DNA of 64,000 nucleotides from Aphanothece sp. CMT-3BRIN-NPC111 (GCA_019359765.1 JAHHGU010000005.1:1-64000); one strand, 5' to 3'; numbered from the stretch's first letter, positions 19,822 through 28,803 are shown. Program-made: numbers and translations. The notes: a model not told the origin generated them from the sequence alone.

Positions 19822-20180
19822 AAGCTCAATGTGGGGGCGTTTAGTGGTTAGTAGGGTAAGACTTTTATACGCTCCTACTAGCAATCTCAATATTAATTTA
19901 ATTAAACCCACATAATTAGGCAATTATGTTAACAATATCCTTTCATTATCCCTTGTTGTACTTGTCCATAAAGCCAAATCTTCATAACTAAACTCAAAGA
20001 GAAGCGCTATATAGGGGCAATTATTCCGCACCAAAGTGGAAGTTGTCAGACCCAGAGCGAGACTTTGTGTTACCTAGTTAAAAAGTTGGTAAAATCCTGA
20101 TCTTTGTCCACCCGAAGTACCCTGCCAAAAAAGCAACGCTGGTGGATGGGGAGGGCTAGCAAACTTGTTAAATTAAATTT
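19822..20180. other. Intergenic region before the CheB-like gene
   Basis: No gene is seen. GTCCACC near 20106 and GGTGGAT near 20133 could pair in the leader of the CheB-like gene; nothing else stands out. Confidence 0.35.
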
Positions 20181-21863
20181 ATGCACGGTTTTATTTCTGA
20201 AAAGCAAATGCCTGGTCACGACATCATAGTTATTGGAGCTTCCGCAGGTGGGGTGGAAGCGTTGACTAACCTGGTTCAGGGTTTGCCTCAGGATCTGCCA
20301 GCGGCGATCTTCATCGTCATTCACGTTCCTGCCTGGGGTAAAAGCCTGCTGCCAGATATCCTCAGCCGAGAAGGGCCTTTGCCCGCGACCCATGCTAAAG
20401 ACAATGAGGCGATTGTGCATGGGCATATCTATGTGGCACCGCCAAACTACCACATGCTGGTTAAACACGGACATATCCGCTTGGTGCAGGGACCAAAAGA
20501 AAACGGCGCTCGTCCAGCGGTCGATCCCTTGTTTCGCACGGCAGCCAGGGCGTACAAACGCCGGGTAGTTGGGGTGGTGCTGACGGGTACACTCGATGAT
20601 GGTACTGCCGGACTCATAGATCTGAAGAGGCAAGGGGGTGTGGCTGTCGTTCAGGACCCCAAAGATGCCCTTTTTTCGGGGATGCCCAGCAGCGCCATCC
20701 AAAACGTAGAGGTGGATCATATACTGCCCATATCGTCAATAGCCCCTACTTTGGTGGCTCTAGCTTATGAACCAGTGGTAGAGGAAGGAGCAAATACTGT
20801 GTCTAGCGAAAGCAGATTTGATATGGATACCGACATTGTGGAAATCGATGGGGCGGGTATGCGGAGCCGAGGACGCCCTGGGATACCCTCAACTTTTAGT
20901 TGTCCAGATTGTGGTGGTAGCCTTTACGAACAGCATGAGAAAGGTTTGCTCAAGTTCCGCTGTCGCGTCGGTCACGCTTACTCAACCCAGAGTTTGGTTG
21001 CAGCGCAAGCGGAAGCTCAGGAGGAGGCGCTGTGGGCGGCAATCCGTTCTCTAGAAGAGCGAGCGGAGCTGATGCATAGGTTAGCTAAGAATGCACGCGA
21101 TCGCATTGCTATGAAGTCAGCAGAGCGTTTTGAAGCTCAGGCAAAAGAGGCGGAAGAACGCGCTGACCTTATCCGGGAAGCGCTTTTCCAAGGTCAATTA
21201 CCTGTTACTGATTCCCAGATATCTAATAACGGTCAAATGTTAACAACTGCCTTTAAGGTGGTTGTACTGGTGGCAGAAGCAGGCGGGATTTCAGCCTTAA
21301 GCTATATTCTGTGTGCCTTACCGCTGGATTTTCCGGCACCGATCATCGTCGTGCAACGCCTAGATACCGAGTCTGCTTCCAGCTTAATAACCGATGTGCT
21401 AAATCGCCCCACAACGTTGCCACTCAAGCAGGCAGAAGAGGGAGATCCATTACAGCCGGGTATAGTCTACTTTGCTCCCCCCAATGAGCATCTGCTAGTC
21501 AAACCGAATCTTACTTTATGCCTCTCTGAAGCTTTACTCGTGGATTTTGCACGCCCCTCCGCTGACCTGCTATTGCAATCAGTGGCGGCGAGTTTAAAAG
21601 ATCGCGCGATCGCGGTAGTTCTATCTGGTAGAGGCAGCGAAGGCACGATGGGGATACAAGCTATTCATAATATGGGTGGTGTGGTGATCGCCCAAGATGA
21701 GAATACCTCTGAGTTTTTCGATATGCCCAGTGCTGCTATTGCTACCGGGAATGTAGATTGGGTTTTGCCCCTAGATGCGATCGCTTCTACCCTGGTGAAC
21801 CTGGTGACAGGTGACGGAAAGGATTTTGGATGCAAGGATGAGAGTTTATCTGTTGAATCCTGA
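20181..21863 (+). CDS. Tandem CheB-type methylesterase protein, second domain degenerate
   Basis: Domain 1 (residues 12-200) is a complete CheB methylesterase: catalytic Ser21 in GASAGGVEAL, His48 in IVIHVPAW and the Asp in LTGTLDDGTAG. A zinc-ribbon-like segment follows, with CPDCGG and then CRVGHAYS about 20 residues on, and a charged helix. Domain 2 (about residues 355-545) repeats the CheB fold, but all three catalytic positions differ (VAEAGG, QRLD, SGRGSEG), so it should be inactive. There is no receiver domain and no chemotaxis neighbour, so the role is uncertain; protein-glutamate methylesterase activity on an unknown target is inferred. 560 aa; rsmA follows 15 bases later. Confidence 0.88.
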   Translation: MHGFISEKQMPGHDIIVIGASAGGVEALTNLVQGLPQDLPAAIFIVIHVPAWGKSLLPDILSREGPLPATHAKDNEAIVHGHIYVAPPNYHMLVKHGHIRLVQGPKENGARPAVDPLFRTAARAYKRRVVGVVLTGTLDDGTAGLIDLKRQGGVAVVQDPKDALFSGMPSSAIQNVEVDHILPISSIAPTLVALAYEPVVEEGANTVSSESRFDMDTDIVEIDGAGMRSRGRPGIPSTFSCPDCGGSLYEQHEKGLLKFRCRVGHAYSTQSLVAAQAEAQEEALWAAIRSLEERAELMHRLAKNARDRIAMKSAERFEAQAKEAEERADLIREALFQGQLPVTDSQISNNGQMLTTAFKVVVLVAEAGGISALSYILCALPLDFPAPIIVVQRLDTESASSLITDVLNRPTTLPLKQAEEGDPLQPGIVYFAPPNEHLLVKPNLTLCLSEALLVDFARPSADLLLQSVAASLKDRAIAVVLSGRGSEGTMGIQAIHNMGGVVIAQDENTSEFFDMPSAAIATGNVDWVLPLDAIASTLVNLVTGDGKDFGCKDESLSVES

Positions 21864-21878
21864 CATCACTCGGTACAA

Positions 21879-22751
21879 ATGCCTACAATGAACCATCGGC
21901 CTCGAAAACAATTCGCTCAACATTGGCTCCGCAATGAAAAAGCCCTGAACCAGATTGTCAAGGCGGCTGAGTTGTCAAAGCGCGATCGCCTTCTGGAAAT
22001 TGGCCCCGGCACAGGCGTGCTGACTCGCCGCTTATTGCCCCTGGCTGAGTCTGTTGTTGCCGTGGAGATCGATCGCGATTTATGCAAATTATTAGCTAAA
22101 CAGCTAGGTAAAGTTGATAACTTTTTACTTTTACAAGGCGATATCCTTTCACTGGATTTGGATGCCCATATAGCTGCCTTCCCAGCCTTCCAAAAGCTGA
22201 ATAAAGTTGTTGCCAATATCCCCTATAACATCACTGGCCCGATTCTAGAGAAACTAATAGGTAAAATTGCCACACCCGCTCCTACACCCTTTGATTCTAT
22301 TGTCTTGCTGGTGCAAAAAGAAGTAGCAGAACGGTTGTATGCTCAGCCAGGATCGAAAGCTTTTGGAGCCTTATCGGTGCGGGTGCAGTATTTGGCGTCG
22401 TGTGAGTTAATATGTCCGGTTCCTGCTGAGTATTTCTATCCAGCACCCAAGGTTGATTCCGCTGTAGTGCGCCTGCGTCCCCGACGGGTGGGGACACCTG
22501 CACTTGACCCCAAAGCCCTAGAGACGTTGGTGAAGCTAGGCTTTGGCGAGAAGCGCAAAATGTTGCGAAATAATTTAAAAGGAATGGTGGATCGCGATCG
22601 CCTCACCCAATTACTGGAACAATTAAATATAAACCCCCAAGCTCGCGGCGAAGATTTAAGTGTCTCCCAGTGGGTAGCCTTGAGTAACATACTAGAAAGT
22701 GGTGATTTTAGGCAGGTTGACGAGAGTTTCCACGAGGACGCTGAGATATAG
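21879..22751 (+). CDS. rsmA: 16S rRNA (adenine1518/1519-N6)-dimethyltransferase
   Basis: It dimethylates two adjacent adenines in helix 45 of 16S rRNA late in small-subunit assembly. RKQFAQHWLRN matches the KsgA N-terminus, motif I is LLEIGPGTGVLT, and the catalytic motif IV is NIPYNITGP. 290 aa. It sits 15 bases after the CheB-like gene and about 100 bases before ispE, with which it is often paired in cyanobacteria. Confidence 0.97.
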   Translation: MPTMNHRPRKQFAQHWLRNEKALNQIVKAAELSKRDRLLEIGPGTGVLTRRLLPLAESVVAVEIDRDLCKLLAKQLGKVDNFLLLQGDILSLDLDAHIAAFPAFQKLNKVVANIPYNITGPILEKLIGKIATPAPTPFDSIVLLVQKEVAERLYAQPGSKAFGALSVRVQYLASCELICPVPAEYFYPAPKVDSAVVRLRPRRVGTPALDPKALETLVKLGFGEKRKMLRNNLKGMVDRDRLTQLLEQLNINPQARGEDLSVSQWVALSNILESGDFRQVDESFHEDAEI

Positions 22752-22768
22752 CAAAACCTACCTCCACA

Positions 22769-22841
22769 ACTTAAAACTCAAAACTCAAAACTCAAAACTT
22801 AAAACTCAAAACTCAAAACTCAAAACTCAAAACTCAAAACT
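22769..22841. repeat. Heptamer tandem repeat (AAAACTC)n
   Basis: About ten copies of a 7-base unit, AAAACTC with occasional AAAACTT variants, fill the space between rsmA and ispE right up to the ispE start. Short tandem heptamers of this sort are known from filamentous cyanobacteria. Confidence 0.85.
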
Positions 22842-22847
22842 TTTAAA

Positions 22848-23801
22848 ATGCACTCCTACTCCCTAATTGCCCCAGCAAAAATCAATCTGTATCTGGAAAT
22901 CCTGGGCGATCGCGCGGATGGCTATCACGAACTGGTGATGGTACTGCAAAGCATCGGCCTTGCCGATAAAATTTATTTGCGTTCGATTAGCACAGATATC
23001 ATCCGCGTCTACTGCAACAATCCTCAAGTTCCTCTAGACAACAGCAACCTGGCATACCGAGCCGCAGAATTAATGGTCAGGGAATTTCCTACCGCCTTTG
23101 CTCAATACGGCGGTTTGGAGATTACCATTAACAAGCAGATTCCTGTGGCGGCTGGACTGGCAGGGGGTTCTACAAATGCCGCCGCTGTTTTAGTGGGGAT
23201 AGATTTACTTTGGAAACTGGGGCTTACCCAGTCGGAATTGCAAGAACTTGGAGCAAAGCTAGGCTCAGATGTGCCTTTTTGTATTGCTGGCGGAACTGCG
23301 ATCGCCACAGGTCGTGGGGAGCAGCTTTCTCCCCTGCCGGATTTAGATCATCTTTATGTAGTGCTGGGTAAATACCGCAGCCTCACAGTTTCAACTGCCT
23401 GGGCTTACCAAATGTATCGGCAGCAGTTCGGTAGTTCCTATATTTCTGATGTAAAAAGCTTAGAATCCCGCGCTTCCAGGGTGCATTCTGGGCCACTGGT
23501 AAACGCCATCTTTCACAAGGATGGGGCAAAAATTGGGGGCTTGATTCACAATGACTTAGAGCGGGTGGTGTTGCCAACTCATCCCCAGGTGTTGCAACTG
23601 CGAGAAGCTTTTCATAGCACTGGCGTTTTGGGAACGATGATGTCCGGGTCTGGTCCAACAGTTTTTGCCTTGGCAGAGTCTAACGCCCAAGCCGAACAAA
23701 TCCAAGATCAGGTTAAGGCGATGATTCCTACCCCCGACTTAGATCTCTGGGTAACCCGGTTCTGCAACACAGGTATCCAGGTAGCCTCTTCTGCGAAGTG
23801 A
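22848..23801 (+). CDS. ispE: 4-diphosphocytidyl-2-C-methyl-D-erythritol kinase
   Basis: This is the GHMP-family kinase of the MEP isoprenoid pathway, which feeds carotenoid, phytol and quinone synthesis. Motifs include [20 protein letters not shown] at the N-terminus, the ATP-binding [15 protein letters not shown], and the C-terminal [12 protein letters not shown]. 317 aa. The ATG follows a heptamer-repeat tract that leaves no clear Shine-Dalgarno sequence. Confidence 0.97.
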   Translation: MHSYSLIAPAKINLYLEILGDRADGYHELVMVLQSIGLADKIYLRSISTDIIRVYCNNPQVPLDNSNLAYRAAELMVREFPTAFAQYGGLEITINKQIPVAAGLAGGSTNAAAVLVGIDLLWKLGLTQSELQELGAKLGSDVPFCIAGGTAIATGRGEQLSPLPDLDHLYVVLGKYRSLTVSTAWAYQMYRQQFGSSYISDVKSLESRASRVHSGPLVNAIFHKDGAKIGGLIHNDLERVVLPTHPQVLQLREAFHSTGVLGTMMSGSGPTVFALAESNAQAEQIQDQVKAMIPTPDLDLWVTRFCNTGIQVASSAK

Positions 23802-23811
23802 ATAGGAACTA

Positions 23812-24318
23812 TTATTCCATGATTTCATCAGTTGCAGCTTCACCCGGATAAAAGCGATCGCTCAATATATCTTCTAGTGCGTAAGGGCAATCTTGCGGAA
23901 AAATTTTTAGTGGCAGCTTTGTTTCTCCTGAAGCTATTGCCATTCCGGTGATATAGGCTTTCTGAAGAACTTCTTGCAGGTAGGGCTGGAGGCTGGGATT
24001 CTCTTCAAGTAGTTCTAAGATATCTATACGTTGTATGCGAATCGTATTCAACCAGCTACGGCTTCGTCGTTCTGTTTGATATTCCCACTTCAACAGATGC
24101 CCAATTAAAACCTTTAAGCGATTTCTCAATTCCGCACGCTGTTGTTTTCCCAAAGATTCAATCTCCTCGATTAAATTGGGCAGGTCAAGCTGACTCCATT
24201 GGTGGTGACGCAAAAGTTTAGCTTGTTCCTGAGTCCAAGCGTAGAAATCGGTTTCGTAGAGGCTTGGCATCAAGCTTCCTGCTGTTTCTTCGGTTTGGGG
24301 TGTCTGCATAATAGACAA
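23812..24318 (-). CDS. DUF29-family protein
   Basis: SLYETDFYAWTQEQAKLLR and LPNLIEEIESLGKQQRAELR are the standard start of DUF29 proteins, which are abundant in cyanobacteria and have no known function. The rest is helical, with a conserved WLNTIRIQR region. 168 aa. A second ATG three codons in (MQTPQTEE) is an equally good start. It converges on ispE with a 10-base gap. Confidence 0.85.
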   Translation of the reverse strand: MSIMQTPQTEETAGSLMPSLYETDFYAWTQEQAKLLRHHQWSQLDLPNLIEEIESLGKQQRAELRNRLKVLIGHLLKWEYQTERRSRSWLNTIRIQRIDILELLEENPSLQPYLQEVLQKAYITGMAIASGETKLPLKIFPQDCPYALEDILSDRFYPGEAATDEIME

Positions 24319-24377
24319 AAACCTGGTGAACTTAACTCAATTTTAGTGCGATTTAGCTTTACTCCACTCTTCCCCTT

Positions 24378-24490
24378 AGAGCCTATCTGTCAAAATCCGT
24401 TCCAGTGGTCCAATACTTACTGGTATCTGTGTTCATCTGTGTTTATCTGTGGTTAAAAACATCTTAAAACCACTTTTCGGATAGGTTCTT
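24378..24490. repeat. MITE-like repeat, copy 2 (inverted relative to copy 1)
   Basis: Read on the minus strand this stretch gives AACCTATCCGAAAAGTGG, the ACAGAT-unit core, and a right end of GACAGATAGGCTC, matching the element at 18251-18355 along its whole length. It lies between two minus-strand genes. Confidence 0.65.
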
Positions 24491-24504
24491 AATCTTGTTC
24501 ACCA

Positions 24505-25368
24505 CTAATTACTAATTTTTCCTTTAGGAATTACATATCTCATCCCGCCTCTAGCATCAACGGCATCACCTTTGTAACGAGGAATAACGTGGATATTTGC
24601 GTGCATCATCCTTTGACCCGCAGCTCTATTAACATTCATCCCCACATTAAAACCGTCAGGATGAAATTCTTTATTTAAAATCTCTTGAACTTTGTTAACC
24701 ATAAACCAGCAAGCCGATTGCTCTTTAAATGGTAGTTGAAAATAATTAGCAACATGACGTTTAGGGATGATTAAAGCATGACCTTGGCTTACTGGATAAC
24801 CATCAAGCATGGCGTAAGCTGTCGCTGACTCTGTCAGTAAAATTAGATTTTTATGAGGATTGCAGAATATGCACTTATTAGTTGAGTTTCTTTGATAATT
24901 GTAATGAGTATACTCGTAAATTTCACAATATTCATCCAAGTGAATTGATTTAAAGGGAAGTTTAGCTCTACATTGATATGTCTGCTTTTTATGAATGTAA
25001 TGTTCTCTAAAACCTTCTTTTTTTATGTCTCTCCTAACGGCATAATATGCTTTACCGCCTGGCTTTAACAAATGTGAAACTTCCATAAGAACATTAGCTT
25101 GTTCCTCAGGAAACAAAACGTTTAAAACATAAAGACAAATTATTGTATCAAATTTATCATTAGGGTATTGCGGGAAATAATAAGGATCGTACCCCTTAAT
25201 ATCAAAGTTTTTTTGTTCCAGTAATTTAACATCATTGCCAAAACCACAGCCAAAATCTAGAAGTTTACCTTCAAGCAAGCTTTTATCGAATAAAAACCGT
25301 GCCGGGAATGATAGATAAACTCTTTCGATGGCTGTGAGGTGGCTGAAGTGATTTTGTTGCTTTGTCAT
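24505..25368 (-). CDS. Methyltransferase-HIT domain fusion
   Basis: Residues 1-130 form a small SAM methyltransferase (LLDFGCGFGNDVKLLEQ, then FDTIICLYVLNVLF). Residues 165-287 form a HIT domain of the FHIT/HIT-like type: CIFCNP at its start, ALIIPKRHVANYFQLP, and HANIHVIPRYKGD near the end. The triad normally reads H-x-H-x-H; here the middle histidine, the nucleophile in HIT hydrolases, is Asn. 287 aa. The low GC and lack of partners suggest transfer. The function is unknown; a nucleotide-binding role without normal hydrolysis is inferred. Confidence 0.85.
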   Translation of the reverse strand: MTKQQNHFSHLTAIERVYLSFPARFLFDKSLLEGKLLDFGCGFGNDVKLLEQKNFDIKGYDPYYFPQYPNDKFDTIICLYVLNVLFPEEQANVLMEVSHLLKPGGKAYYAVRRDIKKEGFREHYIHKKQTYQCRAKLPFKSIHLDEYCEIYEYTHYNYQRNSTNKCIFCNPHKNLILLTESATAYAMLDGYPVSQGHALIIPKRHVANYFQLPFKEQSACWFMVNKVQEILNKEFHPDGFNVGMNVNRAAGQRMMHANIHVIPRYKGDAVDARGGMRYVIPKGKISN

Positions 25369-25512
25369 GGAAACATAAATTTTACTCTATTAGACACGAT
25401 TTTATAATCTCGGCTCAGGATTTAGACAGTTACCGCATCTCAAGTTCCGAAATCCGAGAGTCTGTCAGTGTAGTTCAAGGCTGCTTATGATTTCACTAAC
25501 TCGCAGAGGACT

Positions 25513-26382
25513 ATGAACCGAATAGTTCGTTTTACAAGTATTGTTCTTGTTTCTTTGAGTTGCATTGTCTTTATCCTATTTCAGACGATGCAACCAGCAT
25601 CAACTCTGCCAAAATCAGCAATTCAGCCTCCAGCCTCCGTAGCTGCTGCTCAGAACGTTAATTTTGGACGACACTTCCAAGATATGGGGGTTGAGGGTTC
25701 GATTATGATTTATGACTTGAACAACGATCGTGTCTTTCAACATAATCCACAACGCAATACAACGGCTTTTTTACCTGCATCAACATTTAAGATTCTCAAC
25801 TCCCTGATTTCGCTGGAAACTAAGGTCATTTCGGATGAAATTGCCGTTCTCACTTGGGACGGAATTCAAAGAACGGTTTCTGAATGGAACCGGGACTTGA
25901 ATATGAGAGAGGCAATTAAGCTTTCTGCAGTCTGGTTTTATCAAGTTCTAGCCCGTCGAGTAGGGTACGACCGAATGAAGCAATGGGTGATTCAAGCAGG
26001 ATACGGCAACCAAAAAATTGGTGACAAGGACAATATTGATAAATTCTGGTTAGAGGGACAACTACGAATCACACCTCAAGAGCAAATTCAATTTCTCCGT
26101 CGTCTCTATAATAACGACTTACCCTTTTCTGAGCGATCGCTCTCTATTGTCAAAGACATTATGATTATGGAGAAAACTCCAGACTACACAATCAGAGGGA
26201 AAACAGGTTGGGTCGGTTTTGCGGACGACGTGACGCCAGAAATTGGATGGTATGTCGGTTACTTAGAGAAAGGAAATAATGTTTACTTTTTTGCCACTAA
26301 CATTGATATTCGCAACGAAAAAGATGCAGCGGCTCGAATAGAGTTGTCACGTCGCTGTTTTAAGGATCTTGCAGTGCTGTGA
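25513..26382 (+). CDS. Class D beta-lactamase homologue
   Basis: A serine beta-lactamase or related DD-peptidase fold with an N-terminal signal or anchor (residues 8-26). The class D landmarks are all present: Ser90-Thr-Phe-Lys93, Ser138-Ala-Val140, Tyr164-Gly-Asn166, the omega-loop Trp region (DKFWLEGQLRITP) and Lys230-Thr-Gly232. 289 aa. The ATG at 25513 follows AGAGGA. Chromosomal OXA-like enzymes are common in cyanobacteria; activity on beta-lactams is likely but not shown, and a cell-wall role is possible. Confidence 0.92.
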   Translation: MNRIVRFTSIVLVSLSCIVFILFQTMQPASTLPKSAIQPPASVAAAQNVNFGRHFQDMGVEGSIMIYDLNNDRVFQHNPQRNTTAFLPASTFKILNSLISLETKVISDEIAVLTWDGIQRTVSEWNRDLNMREAIKLSAVWFYQVLARRVGYDRMKQWVIQAGYGNQKIGDKDNIDKFWLEGQLRITPQEQIQFLRRLYNNDLPFSERSLSIVKDIMIMEKTPDYTIRGKTGWVGFADDVTPEIGWYVGYLEKGNNVYFFATNIDIRNEKDAAARIELSRRCFKDLAVL

Positions 26383-26504
26383 GTGCTTCGTCTTCTTAGT
26401 AATACGGCACAAAAATCCCCCTGCACCGGAACGAATCACAGTACGTCTTATAGAGAACCCCAGAGCAATCCTGTCGTCTAACGGCGAGTCTATGAACCAA
26501 GAAT

Positions 26505-26534
26505 CCTACGGTTTTAGCGAAGCGTAACCGTGGG
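26505..26534. repeat. IS200/IS605-type end hairpin remnant
   Basis: CCTACGGTT (26505-26513) pairs with AACCGTGGG (26526-26534), preceded by GAACCAAGAAT and followed by AGTGTCA. This looks like the right end of IS605-family/TnpB elements. It abuts the ilvA stop codon (26539) and may now serve as its terminator. No transposase gene remains here. Confidence 0.45.
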
Positions 26535-26538
26535 AGTG

Positions 26539-28050
26539 TCAACCCAAAAACAACTTGTAGGCTGGATTCTGGCTTTCATCCCAATAGCGATAGCCGAGGG
26601 TATCAAGAAATGCCTGCCACTCTTCCATTTCATGGGGAGGAACTTGCATTCCCACAACAATTCGCCCGTAGTCTGCCCCGTTGTTGCGGTAGTGGAACAT
26701 ACTGATATTCCAATCGGGACTCATGGAACTGACAAACTTCATCAATGCGCCGGGACGTTCGGGAAACTCGAAACGGTAGAGTAGTTCGTGGTGAGCAAGG
26801 GGAGAACGTCCGCCAACCATGTGGCGTAAGTGTAATTTGGTTAGTTCGTCGTCGGTTAAGTCAAAGGCTTTGAAGCCGCAAGCTTGAAAACCTTGAGCCA
26901 TCTTGGCAGCGTCGGCACGGTTTTGAATTTGCACACCTACAAAGATATGGGCCTCTTTTTCATCAGCAATGCGATAGCTAAACTCGGTAAGATTGCGCCT
27001 GCCAAGACATTCACAAAACTTGCGGAGGCTGCCCGGTTGTTCGGGAATTGTGACGGCATAAATGGCTTCGCGACGTTCACCAAACTCGGCTCGTTCTGCG
27101 ACGAAGCGGAGGCGATCGAAATTCATGTTAGCACCGCAGGCAACAGCAACTAAAGTTTGTGCTTCGATTTGTTCCCGTTCGACGTATGCTTTGGCACCTG
27201 CGATCGCTAACGCACCAGCTGGTTCTAAAATCGATCGGGTATCCTCAAATACATCTTTAATCGCGGCGCAGGTGGCATCTGTATCCACCAGAATGATCTC
27301 ATCCACATATTGCTGGCACAGGCGGAAGGTTTCTTCCCCCACTTCCCGCACTGCCACCCCATCAGCAAATAAGCCCACTTGAGGCAAGCGCACCCGATGT
27401 CCGGCTTTCAGTGATTGATGCATAGCATCAGCATCCACTGGTTCAACACCAATAATCTTGATGTCCGGACGCAACCGTTTCACGTATGCGGCAATCCCAG
27501 ATATCAATCCGCCGCCCCCAATTGCGACAAAAATGGCATGGATAGGTTGCTGGTATTGCCGCAAAATTTCCATTCCAATTGTTCCCTGTCCGGCAATTAC
27601 GTGCGGATCATCAAAGGGATGAATAAATGTTAAGCCTTTTTCTGTTTCCAGTTTACGGGCAAAGGCATAAGCATCATCGTAGGTATCCCCATGTAAAACT
27701 ACCTCGCCCCCACGCGCTTTAACTGCATCTATCTTCACTTGAGGGGTAGTTACTGGCATCACGATAATCGCTTTCGTTCCCAGGCGACTGGCACCAAGAG
27801 CAACCCCTTGGGCATGGTTTCCAGCAGATGCGGCAATTACACCCTGCGCCAGCATATCCTCAGGCAGGTTCGCCATTTTGTTATAAGCACCCCGCAGCTT
27901 GAAGGAAAAGACAGATTGCATATCTTCCCGCTTCAGCAGGAGTTGATTATTTAGCCGCGCAGATAAATTTGGAGCATACTCCAGGGGCGATTCCTGGGCA
28001 ACATCATATACACGTGCAGTCAGGATTTGTACCAGGTAATCGCAATACAT
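26539..28050 (-). CDS. ilvA: Threonine ammonia-lyase, biosynthetic
   Basis: A PLP enzyme that converts threonine to 2-oxobutanoate at the start of isoleucine synthesis. The PLP lysine is Lys51 in SFKLRGAYNK; SAGNHAQGVALGA and GGGGLISG are further cofactor and substrate motifs. Two C-terminal ACT-like regulatory domains (about 325-400 and 415-500) fit feedback control by isoleucine. 503 aa. The first 95 or so codons are duplicated at 29097-29417. Confidence 0.97.
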   Translation of the reverse strand: MYCDYLVQILTARVYDVAQESPLEYAPNLSARLNNQLLLKREDMQSVFSFKLRGAYNKMANLPEDMLAQGVIAASAGNHAQGVALGASRLGTKAIIVMPVTTPQVKIDAVKARGGEVVLHGDTYDDAYAFARKLETEKGLTFIHPFDDPHVIAGQGTIGMEILRQYQQPIHAIFVAIGGGGLISGIAAYVKRLRPDIKIIGVEPVDADAMHQSLKAGHRVRLPQVGLFADGVAVREVGEETFRLCQQYVDEIILVDTDATCAAIKDVFEDTRSILEPAGALAIAGAKAYVEREQIEAQTLVAVACGANMNFDRLRFVAERAEFGERREAIYAVTIPEQPGSLRKFCECLGRRNLTEFSYRIADEKEAHIFVGVQIQNRADAAKMAQGFQACGFKAFDLTDDELTKLHLRHMVGGRSPLAHHELLYRFEFPERPGALMKFVSSMSPDWNISMFHYRNNGADYGRIVVGMQVPPHEMEEWQAFLDTLGYRYWDESQNPAYKLFLG

Positions 28051-28174
28051 GGGGTTAAGGGGTTAGCAGATGGCGGATGTAAAGAAAATCTTACTTTATT
28101 GGTGGCTCCATTCCGTAGACACTGTTGACCCAACTCCTCTTATTTAAAGAAGGCTTGCTTAAGTCCTGAATAAG

Positions 28175-28564
28175 CTATTTCAAGAACTGAGCCATTTGAT
28201 AAGCCATAACAGCTGCATCAGCAGTCACGATTATTAAGTTGTGCTGCAAAGCTTGGCAGATGAGTAAACGGTCGAATGGATCGCGGTGTAGTGATGGCAA
28301 CTTGATTAACTGAGCAACGCTTGCCTCATTAACTTTGAGGCTATCAATTTTGTGTCGTTCGCGTTGCTTGGGCAAATAGATTTCAGGCGATTCTGGTAGC
28401 GGTAGTTTGCCGAGTTGATACTTGATGATGCACTCCCATACAGAGACAGCACTCAAATAAACCTCATTGTCAGGATTTTGGATGCTCTCCCTAAAGCCTG
28501 CTGATAGTTGATCGCTACCACTGATGAACCAAAGAAATATGTGAGTATTTAATAAGAGTTGCAT
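28175..28564 (-). CDS. PIN-domain toxin (VapC-like) with an altered active site
   Basis: A 129-residue PIN protein: MQLLLNTHIFLWF, Glu44 in SVWECIIK, HRDPFDRLL (Asp95, Asp98) and IVTADAA (Asp116). PIN ribonucleases bind metal with the first Asp of LLDTH; here that residue is Asn6, so activity may be lost or weak. Its start lies 11 bases after the end of the antitoxin gene at 28576, as in VapBC operons. Confidence 0.88.
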   Translation of the reverse strand: MQLLLNTHIFLWFISGSDQLSAGFRESIQNPDNEVYLSAVSVWECIIKYQLGKLPLPESPEIYLPKQRERHKIDSLKVNEASVAQLIKLPSLHRDPFDRLLICQALQHNLIIVTADAAVMAYQMAQFLK

Positions 28565-28575
28565 GCCTTTAAAAA

Positions 28576-28803
28576 TTAGCTCTCAAAATCACGAAGAATT
28601 TCATCAGGTAATGGGTCGTTAAAGTTAGATGGCACTATAAACTCCCCTGCACAAAGCGCATATGGTCGGAGGTATTTCTGTGTTTCCGAGTACGTCTGCT
28701 GAATTCTACGGGCTTTGGAAAACAGCAAAAAATCTAAAACTTCTTCTACCAGAAAATCTGGAGCTTGATCAATTTCCTGAATCAGTCGTTCTCTTGCAGT
28801 CAT
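28576..28803 (-). CDS. DUF2281-type antitoxin
   Basis: 75 aa. The N-terminal half TARERLIQEIDQAPDFLVEE and VLDFLLFSKAR is typical of DUF2281 proteins, which partner PIN toxins in cyanobacteria. The C-terminus (PLPDEILRDFES) is probably the toxin-neutralising tail. It precedes the PIN gene on the same strand. Confidence 0.82.
   Translation of the reverse strand: MTARERLIQEIDQAPDFLVEEVLDFLLFSKARRIQQTYSETQKYLRPYALCAGEFIVPSNFNDPLPDEILRDFES

Noticed and set aside
20070..20720. 216-codon minus-strand frame
   Set aside because: It lies antisense to the catalytic CheB domain and has no recognisable features.
22769..22841. Possible CRISPR array
   Set aside because: The units are 7-base tandem repeats without spacers.
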